From Utricularia gibba (lineage: Eukaryota > Streptophyta > Magnoliopsida > Lamiales > Lentibulariaceae), in contig NEEC01000017.1 in NCBI GenBank assembly GCA_002189035.1, forward strand, positions 1,798,001-1,862,000: a stretch of 64,000 nt of DNA, read 5' to 3'. The notes beneath the pieces were generated by a model. It made no database searches. It was not told the DNA's origin and worked only from the letters and a program-made list of their open reading frames with translations. Both the position numbers and the translations under genes were made by a program. Positions 55,910 through 64,000 of this stretch are shown in pieces; the stretch's first letter is position 1, and each line of letters starts with the position of its first letter.

Positions 55910-58586
55910 CTAGATCTTGTGATGAAGGGTGGTGACAAGATCGTGAGCATCATCTAGGAGCTTCCAGACATCGAGACGGCCCGCCATGTCATTGCACTCT
56001 TTCATCAGCTCGTCCATTGAGCAGTGATTCCCGATTATGGTCTTCCTTTTTTGTAGCACGCAGGCGGCTATGGCATAAAGCAGGAGATCTTCTGTGGGGG
56101 AGCTCTCAGCCGAGTTCTTCTCCATGCGGATTTGACTATGCCTGCTCGAACAGCGGCTTGATCAGCCCACATCACCTCCCACAGGCAGAGGATCTGCTCA
56201 AAGGATAGCTCTCGCCGGAACAGAACCACCACCATTCGGTACACAAAGAAGCAGTTTTCCACCTGAAGCTTCTCCAAGTGTTGGTACAGACGCGAGTCCT
56301 TGCACTTGATGATTTTCGAGATGATGCTCAGCTGCCTCTTGATTCCAGTCTCATCAAGCTGAAAATTGTGCCGGGCTTTGCGCATGAACCCCACAAAGCA
56401 CCAGAAGGCAATGTCATCTTCCTCGATCACTGAGATGATGGGAGAGAGCAGATCGCTCATACCCTGGCAGTAACCTATCTCGGGATCATATAGAGCATAC
56501 GCTTCAAGAATCATGACAAGACGAGCTGCATGATAGATTCTGCTTGACTCGAGACCGTCATAATCCTTCAATCCAACACTCTCGGCTGATTGCCTAGCCT
56601 TTTCAATGGACACGGAAGCTTGAGATGGGGAATAAGTTACCCATTCAGCATCAGCCCGGATAGCATCAAGACGTATGATCTTTTGCCAGTTTGCAAAATC
56701 TTCAGGCTCACAGGATGCAACATACCCAGTTCCTAACTTGTCAGGAGTGTCAGAAGTCTCGCACAGGAGATTTCCCCCCATTGCAATTGGGCTTGTTAGA
56801 AATTTTGTGCACTCTAGATCATCAGATGTGTCTGAATCCAAAGAATCAGTTTCCCCTTCAGAAACTTCTTCATTGGAAATCAAGCCATTGTTTCCTTGAT
56901 GTTCAAATGACTGCCTTGAAGACAGAGACGGAGCATTTTGCCCATCTCCATAACAAAGTTTACCGGGAAAGCTGGTGGCATCTGTTGATGTGGAGGGTTC
57001 TTCACTAGAAGTCTCATCCAAGCTAGGAGAACCTAGAATTTGACAGGTATTCCTGATATCGTCGGAGTCATTACATATGGATGTCTCCTTCAAGATAGAG
57101 CTTCTACAAATCTGGTGACATTGATTCCGCAACACCAGGTATTCTCTCCTGTAATAAGATGCAGCTGGGAATGAGAACTAATCATGATGAGTGCTCAGGT
57201 TCCAGTTACGAAAGCCAATGTATGAAAATACTTGGTTTCTACTAGAAACAACTTTACCCGTCTAAGAAATAAAAGATAGAATGTTTTCAAAGAAATAACA
57301 ATATTACAATTCCCTAATTAATTTGCTTTAAGAAGTGAACTGATCAGTTATTTGTTCTATGCATATAGAAAACGTGCCGTTACACATGCTGAAGAAAAAC
57401 AATCAGCACTTCCTCAATCCCACACCCATCATAAATTCAGGGAGGGTGGAGGAAACCAATGGCAATTAACACGGCATAAACCCAATAATATAAAGCGAGT
57501 CATGCGAGGATAAAAAGGTACCTCTTTTGAGCTCTAATATCCTGTCTCTCCTTTTCAGAACTTTTTACATCATACCTGCAACGATGAAAGCGACTGATCA
57601 GCAATTGGCAGAGCACCAGGCTACAGGAAAAGAACCAAAATACACAACTAGATGCATTATGATGCAGAAGCTTCTTCCAGCAACCAAAGACAAATTACAT
57701 TCATAACATACATAAATTACGGATGCAGCTAAAACAGATGGAAAGCTGACAAATTATGGAGGAAAATCCCAGATTATTGTAATGAAATGGAAAAAGGAGA
57801 AAAAGAGTTTACATTCCCAGAAGGAAAGGCCAAACCTCCGCTCTCAGGCAAGGCTCAACACCCTGCATCAGTTAGAAAACTATGTTAGAGCACCAAAAAT
57901 TCTATAATTGCAGAAGTTTATAACGAACCGTACCCCAGTTCGGATCATCTTCAGGAACTTGACTCCACCATCACTAAGTTTCCCATCAAAATCAAACAAG
58001 CCCTTCCACTGTCTTGCCAAAAGAGAATGTCTCCTCTTCCTTCGGGACCAAGGAGATTTAAGGCTTCCTCTGGAGTACAAACGAATGGATCAATTAAAAT
58101 TGCAAAGAAAAGGTACCAATAGTTCAAAATCTCAGCATAAAAACTCTAACCAAAGCTACAGAGTCATTGTTCGGACAAAAAAGAAAACGCTTTCAAAATA
58201 CTACAAGGTTACGCCACCGATCTCATCAAGGAAGTTTCAATCCAACGCAAAGCGCCTCCGATCGCAAATCAGAAGGCAAAATATACAAGACCCACAACCC
58301 CACAAGCTTCGATTCAATTTTTCGCAACAGACCACTTAACCCACCACTAGGACCAGCAACAAAAACAACTGAATCTCCGAACGAAACAAGGAGAACAGAG
58401 AAGAACTAACCCAGCAGAAGAAACCGATGCCGAAGACGAAGACGGTGAAAAAATAATTAACAAAACCGATCTCAAGAGAACCCACGAAGAAGACGATGAA
58501 GATGGACACAAAGTCGCCAGATTCGACGCCGACGAAGTCTTACTCCGCCTCAGAACCTTCGCCAGAGGTTGCTTCTCAACCAACAT
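55910..58586 (-). CDS. TBC-domain Rab GTPase-activating protein, frame broken once
   Basis: TBC proteins switch off Rab GTPases in membrane traffic. The first exon (58586-58411) begins MLVEKQPLAKVLRRSKTSSA, with a hydrophobic Ser/Leu-rich stretch. Next are SLKSPWSRRKRRHSL (58069-57934), FDFDGKLSDGGVKFLKMIRT, GVEPCLRAEVWPFLLG (the TBC IxxxxRxxxWxxLLG block), YDVKSSEKERQDIRAQ and a long acidic insert. The core follows: RIYHAARLVMILEAYALYDP, EIGYCQGMSDLLSPI (the YxQ finger), FWCFVGFMRK, and FEQILCLWEVMWADQA. The frame changes between RTRLRAPP and TEDLLLYAIAACVLQ; one extra C at the run on plus 56096-56100 would restore it. The C-terminus is DVWKLLDDAHDLVTTLHHKI, with TAG at 55910-55912. Confidence 0.87.
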
Positions 58587-59974
58587 CTTTCTTTTCCTTC
58601 TTCTTTTTTCCCTTTTCTCTTTTTTTATCGGCAACTAAGAGCTACATCTACGCTTGAAAATGCACCTAAAGTATTACAATCGAAGATTCATCGGAGCAAA
58701 GGAAACTTTCTTCTACCCTCTACACCCCACAGAAGAGGAGTATATGGGAGTCGCGTCGAGAGCGACGCCGGCCATGGCGGTGACGGCGATGGCGATCCCT
58801 ATAATTCAACGCGGATAGCAGACCCTTCATATCACCTTTTAATCGTATAAATGGACATCACTCGTCACGCAATTTAATTATAAAATTACGTATTAACCAC
58901 TCCACCCATCATATGCATTTATTTAATTTCATTCACAACACGCACAATCATTATTGAACACGTTTTTTAAAATAATTATTTAAATTAAAATATAAATAAT
59001 ATAATCATAATTAGCTACCAAACATACAACTTCTTGATTCATAACACACAAATCATCTTCAAAGTTTCCATTGATAATTCTATATACAATTCTTTTTTTA
59101 AAAAAAAAATTGGTACTACGATAAATCTACCCCTCCATCTAAGTTTATATAAACCAGTCCAGATGGATGGATATATATACGGATTGAAAATTACTATCGA
59201 AAAAGGTGAGTTTATATAAAGATAAACTTATAAAAAAACACTTAAAGTTTTGATCAATTAAAAAGTTTAACTTAAAAAAAACACATCTAATTATCAAAAC
59301 CGTGTAATGAAGATTCAAACGATTTTCAAAATTTTAAAAAGTAAATCGATTCACGATATTATAAATTAACACTAATTTTATATCCAAAAAAATTTTATAA
59401 TATACTTTTTTACATTTACATACAAAATTCGATGAATCAAAATCATTTATTAGAATTATATCATATTTATATCTCGTGATTTTTAGAATTCAATGAGGAT
59501 AACTCATCAAAAGATGATGAATTGAAGTTGTAAATATTGTTTACAATGATGTACATTATAACAATATTAGGATACTAACCAATTAGTTTTGTAAATATGA
59601 ATGATTAAATATGTAATTTTGTAAATTTAGATGTAAAATATTTACAAAAAAAAAGAAAGTTAAAAGAACTAAGAAATAATTTTAAAATTTAAATTCTTTA
59701 TACTGATTCTAACTTAGAGTGACACCAACAAACTACATTATTTATATAAACCATGATCTTAAAAATGCAGAGTACATCGAAAAAAAAATGTTACTATCGA
59801 GTAGTTGTGGTCTTGAATTGGATCGCTAAGCTGTAGTCATTTTAGTTGTATCCTTACACATCAAGGGGTAAGAGTGGTGTTAATCAAGCTTGGGTTATAA
59901 GCAAATAATGAGATTCCTTTCTTAGAAGATTAGGCCTCCTTGGATCCCATCAATTACAAGCCAATGAGAGGCGC

Positions 59975-59993
59975 GGGAGGGTGAGGGTGAGGG
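59975..59993 (+). other. Canonical G-quadruplex motif
   Basis: GGG-A-GGG-TGA-GGG-TGA-GGG meets the strict G3 quadruplex rule with loops of 1, 3 and 3 bases, inside otherwise AT-rich DNA. Confidence 0.75.
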
Positions 59994-61262
59994 TGACCCC
60001 AGCCAAGTGGATGTTCTTAAGCCTTCTTACCACACAGCTTTCAAGCGGATCGGATCTCGGGAATGGTCCCTAATTGGACAAGTTGGAAATAACAAATATT
60101 TAATGTTTTTGGATAAATAAAGTATTATACGTTTTTTGAAATTAAAAAAATAATTGAATATACATATTTTCCATAAAACATTAATTAGGGTGGTTTAGGA
60201 TAAAATGTTTATATTTAAATTTAAATTTATTATTAGAATATGTAAATTTTAGATATCAATTTGAGGGGTGATTTTGAAAAATAATCTTTGTGAATTTACT
60301 GTGTGAGAAATCTATCTATACTATATGTATTTTTTTGTGTGTGATAGAAATATAAGTTGGATAATTTTAAAAACAATCCCAATTTTGAGAGTCTGGAGAT
60401 GTATTAAATGTCTGAAGACCCTATTAATCTGGGGATTAAAATTAAGATCCTTAAGACCCTATTAAGGAGGATTGATGAATCTCACATGGGAAATAAATAA
60501 ATATATTATGATGTAATAAATATTGAAATATTTGACCAGCATAAAATCATGAGAAATTGAAATTTTATTTGAACCAACTTCTATATATGTAGCAATGCTT
60601 CATTCACATTTTTGTTATTAAATTTGAACATTTTTTTTATTTTTAAAAAGTTATATAAAATTTTTCAAAATCACTTTTCACTTATCTAAAAACTATATCA
60701 AATATAAGTATAAAATAGATAAAATCATGCACATTCACATCATACCGAGGTCATCTTTATAGATTGGTTCATAATTTTGAGCATGTATTAGGGGTTTATT
60801 TTGTATTTTGAATATATAATTTAGATTATATAGAATAAAATTTATTTTAAAAATAAAATCAATTTAATATTATAAAACTGTTTTATAGAATATTATAAAT
60901 CATATTACACACGTTAGTAAAATAAACTATGTATTATAAAAATTCATTTATTAAATTATTATATAATTTAATATTATGATATAAATATATTTTAAAAAAT
61001 ACAAAATAAAAAATTATAATTTTTCTAATTAATTTTTTTATTTAACTATTCAAACAGAAATTAAAAAAATTAACAATCTTTAAGTTAATAAAAAAATATG
61101 AATTTTTGTTTTATCATTAAACGATTAAAATGATAATCTTTAAAAATTAATTAAAATCTTTTATGTAACAAGCGTTGGACCGCGTAATCATTAAATGTAT
61201 AAAATTTAGTCATATATTTAAATAGAATGTCTCACATTTTATTGCTACTCGTAGTCGTCCGA

Positions 61263-61270
61263 CACGTGGC
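61263..61270. promoter_or_regulatory. ABRE/G-box upstream of the CAMTA gene
   Basis: CACGTGGC is a full ABRE-type G-box, bound by bZIP factors in abscisic acid and stress responses. It lies about 320 bases upstream of the CAMTA start codon. Confidence 0.5.
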
Positions 61271-61584
61271 AGGTGGAAAATTGAATGCTTTTCCGGTATC
61301 TGTTTCTTGTAACCGCTGATTGCCTGTTAATTAACCAAGAATAAAAAAATAAAATTGAAATTAATTTCTTCTCCTCTTCTAATCATAGAGCGGCATCTTC
61401 AAGCTCTTACTTTTCTAGTCCACTTTGGCGGTTGGGATCTCAACTCTGCAGCTCCACTCGTCAATTTTCACTGCTCTTCTTTTGTCGTTCGCGGAGTAGA
61501 GTACTTCACGGACTCTATAATCTTCAAGGGCGCCGGCGGCTTCTCATCTACCATTACTTCGTCATGTGAATTCTCCGCACTCCT

Positions 61585-64000
61585 ATGGAATCAGGTACTT
61601 GCTTTTGGTTTATATTTGTCATTTTCTGCTTTTCCGCATTCTGTGTTTATGGATTTCAATCTTCATTTTGTTTCTTCGCCTTGCGTTTGGTTTTAATTTT
61701 TTGAGATGGATATTTTTCTACTTGTTTGAACCTGCTGTCTGATTGTTTTCGATGTCTTCAAGGGAACAGGCGAAGATATTTAATATGGTAGTTGGATTAA
61801 TTAAACGAGTCGGCTTAATGTTGTTTGGAATCAAATAGTTATGATGTTAATGAAGAGATAGGGAGAATGTGGAATCAAAATTTACGTTCAATGTGCAATC
61901 CGTTTTTGGAACTTCAGGTTACGATTTGAGTCATCTTACTCGGGAAGCTAAAATCCGGTGGCTGAAGCCAGCGGAAGTGTTTTTCATACTGCGGAATTGT
62001 GACGAGAATCAGTTTACTCAAAGTGTTCCCAAAAACCCCCCTGGTAATGTGTTTAATTAGGCACATTTCTAATTTTACCATGAAATGGAAAAAACTTATT
62101 TTCTGCTTAATTTGTGGCTTCTCAAAAGGTGGATCCCTCTTTTTTTTCAATAAGAGAGTACTAAAATCTTTTCGCAAAGACGGTCATAGTTGGCGTAAAA
62201 GGAAGGATCAGAGAACTCTCGCTGAAGCTCATGAACGCCTTAAGGTTCATATCATCTTTTTCAGTGTCATTCTTGTGTTGGATTTTGTTGATTATTTTTT
62301 TTACGTTTAAACTATATTTCCATTTCTTTGCTTTGGAATTAAAAATAGGTGAATAATCCAAACCTAAGGTTGTCACAGGTGGTGGTAGAGTTAATGAGAG
62401 GTTGATTGTTCAGATTCCTCCCCATCCAAGCCTATAGGAGAAACAGAATAGATGTGTGTTGTATGGTCTGCATTGTTTTTTTTTTCTTTTTTTTTGCGAA
62501 AAAAAAAAAAAGATTCTCATTGAAGACCTAGCCGTTTATTTGCATATATTAGCTGAGACCTAGTTTTATATGTGGTTTTGGGATGTCCACGGGAGCTTTT
62601 TCATTAAGATTCTATTATTTGTAGGTTGGAAATGCTGAAGCTTTGAACTGCTATTATGCCCAAGGAGATCAGAACCCTAATTTTAAAAGGCGGAGCTATT
62701 GGATGTTGGATCCGTAAGCTTTTTTAAGCCACAGGGATAAATATGAATGAAATATCCTAATTCCTTGTATCTCAATGTTGGAGACTGAAGATGGTTTTTG
62801 TTTCACAATTGCAATCCTGCAGTGATTATTCTAACTGTTATTAAAATATTCTTTTTATTTTTTTAATTAGGGTTTATGATCATATTGTTCTTGTTCACTA
62901 CAGAGAAGAATCCGAGGTAATCCTTGGGGTTGCTTGCCATTGCTGTTTAGGTGGCCAATTTTTCATTAAAATGAGATAGCTAAGGGAAAAAAAATTCACC
63001 TTATTTTTCAGTGTAATATGTGAAATGGATTGTTCACGTAGGGGTTCATATTTTCATCAAGCGCACTCAAACTGATCCTGTGTTTAGAAAATAAAATTTC
63101 TTTTCACACAGTGGGACATCAATACCTTATAATATAATGCCTGTGGGAGTCCACTCATCTTTAGGTACTTCTTGTCCTCTATGCTAGAACCTCAACATAA
63201 ATTTAGTAGAAAATTTTTGTGGTTATTCACTAGATGGATTTATGATTCTACATCCATGGTTATTTAATTCAGTCCCAGAAATACTCATCCAGATTTTTTA
63301 TGTGAATACAGAGTAGAGTGGATGCTGGACCGACATCTGTGCTTTCAGGGTATTCTTCTGACGCATATCAACATGAACCGTCTTCAGCCTATGATGAGTC
63401 ATATGCTCTCTACAATAACGAATCCAGTCCTGGATCTATGGAGATTAGCTCTAGTCAAATTCAGATGAACATTGGTGTAAGTCAATTAGATGCAAGAAAT
63501 ATTACAGATGAGGCCACTGGTTCATCATCACTGGAGTTTGATCGAGCATTGCGGAAACTTCAACGAGATTTGAGTCTAGATGATGAGAGAGAAGAAACAT
63601 ATGAATTCTGCAGTAACAATGAGGATTCATATGGTATACAATATTCTCAGGGGAATCCGCTTTGTCAGCAAATTGGTATTTCCCTTTCTCTTTTCTTTCT
63701 GTTCTTCCCTTCTAGTCAAGTAAATCTCTGTACAATTATGGTTGGTGTAATGGATAACCTGGAAACTCTGATGGCTCTACATTTGTTTGCAGAGCATTAT
63801 CACGCCCCTGAGCACACAGTTAACAAGAAGATGCCTAACTCCTTGACTGACTCACATGCTGAGTTTCTGCCACATTTTGAAGGTCAGAGCGCTTTTATTA
63901 TTCTCCACCTCGATACCTATCAATGTATCTGTAGTTCGTGGTTGAAGGGAGGCAATTATTTTATCTTATTTCTCTAGGTACTAGTCTTGCGGCAAATCAT
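61585..64000 (+). CDS. CAMTA4: CAMTA4-like calmodulin-binding transcription activator (5' part)
   Basis: CAMTAs are nuclear, calmodulin-regulated activators of stress genes. Exon 1 holds only ATGGAATCAG (61585-61594). It splices to 61918 to give MESGYDLSHLTREAKIRWLK, the usual CAMTA4-type start. Further exons: 62129-62244, 62625-62713, 62871-62916, 63312-63675, 63793-63882, and 63978 onward to the window edge. The CG-1 DNA-binding domain is complete: RWLKPAEVFFILRN, GGSLFFFNKRVLKSFRKDGH, SWRKRKDQRTLAEAHERLK, VGNAEALNCYYAQGDQNPNF, RRSYWMLDP and DHIVLVHYRE. A Ser/Tyr-rich acidic stretch follows. The TIG, ankyrin and IQ parts must lie beyond the right edge. Intact as far as seen. Confidence 0.9.

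Larger units (their letters stand above)
58587..61584. other. Long AT-rich intergenic region
   Basis: Left: leader and promoter of the TBC gene. The middle is very AT-rich, with no recognisable ORF. A G-rich patch interrupts it at 59975-59993, and a 12-base direct repeat AGACCCTATTAA occurs at 60416 and 60454. Right: promoter and leader of the CAMTA gene from about 61260. I see no terminal repeats or element ends. Confidence 0.5.

Overview
The window is nuclear DNA from a flowering plant, almost certainly a eudicot; I cannot name the species. Genes are split by short, AT-rich GT-AG introns, and they are separated by AT-rich gaps. The best matches are plant-specific families: a QWRF microtubule protein, HLB1, a CAMTA, a plant BAG protein with an IQ motif, and an organellar Asp-tRNA synthetase with a transit peptide. 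I see no transposon protein, virus, rRNA, tRNA or CRISPR array.

Layout. 1-550: 3' end of a gamma-glutamyl-peptidase-like gene. 3.2-4.0 kb: BAG-family co-chaperone. 5.6-8.5 kb: squalene epoxidase. 9.3-12.3 kb (-): CNNM/DUF21-CBS membrane protein. 13.3-13.9 kb: PR-1-like CAP protein. 14.1-17.8 kb (-): organellar aspartyl-tRNA synthetase. 18.7-21.3 kb (-): QWRF protein. 23.7-25.5 kb (-): ribosomal protein L5. 25.9-27.3 kb (-): DOMON-cytochrome b561 protein. 27.9-30.3 kb (-): DUF3755/SANT-like protein, head to head with SPT16 (30.7-34.7 kb), the large FACT subunit. 36.4-42.2 kb: Ste20-type kinase. 43.2-44.4 kb: plastid-type multi-pass membrane protein. 44.6-45.3 kb (-): unidentified plant protein. 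46.6-50.6 kb (-): HLB1, head to head with an Rmt2-like methyltransferase (51.1-52.4 kb). 52.8-54.9 kb (-): GPN-loop GTPase QQT1/GPN2. 55.9-58.6 kb (-): TBC RabGAP. 61.6 kb to the right edge: 5' half of a CAMTA4-like transcription factor.

Most of these are housekeeping genes with no shared pathway, as expected for plant chromosomal DNA. The most striking pattern is technical or evolutionary. Nine otherwise well conserved genes carry at least eleven reading-frame breaks. Seven of those close by restoring one missing G or C, mostly in a short G/C run. This looks like uncorrected consensus deletions rather than nine pseudogenes, and it will mislead automatic annotation.

Other points of note are start codons split off into tiny coding exons (RPL5, SPT16, CAMTA4), a three-copy degenerate repeat in SPT16 intron 1, and two groups of neighbours that recall Arabidopsis gene order. 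I found no convincing new biological system.
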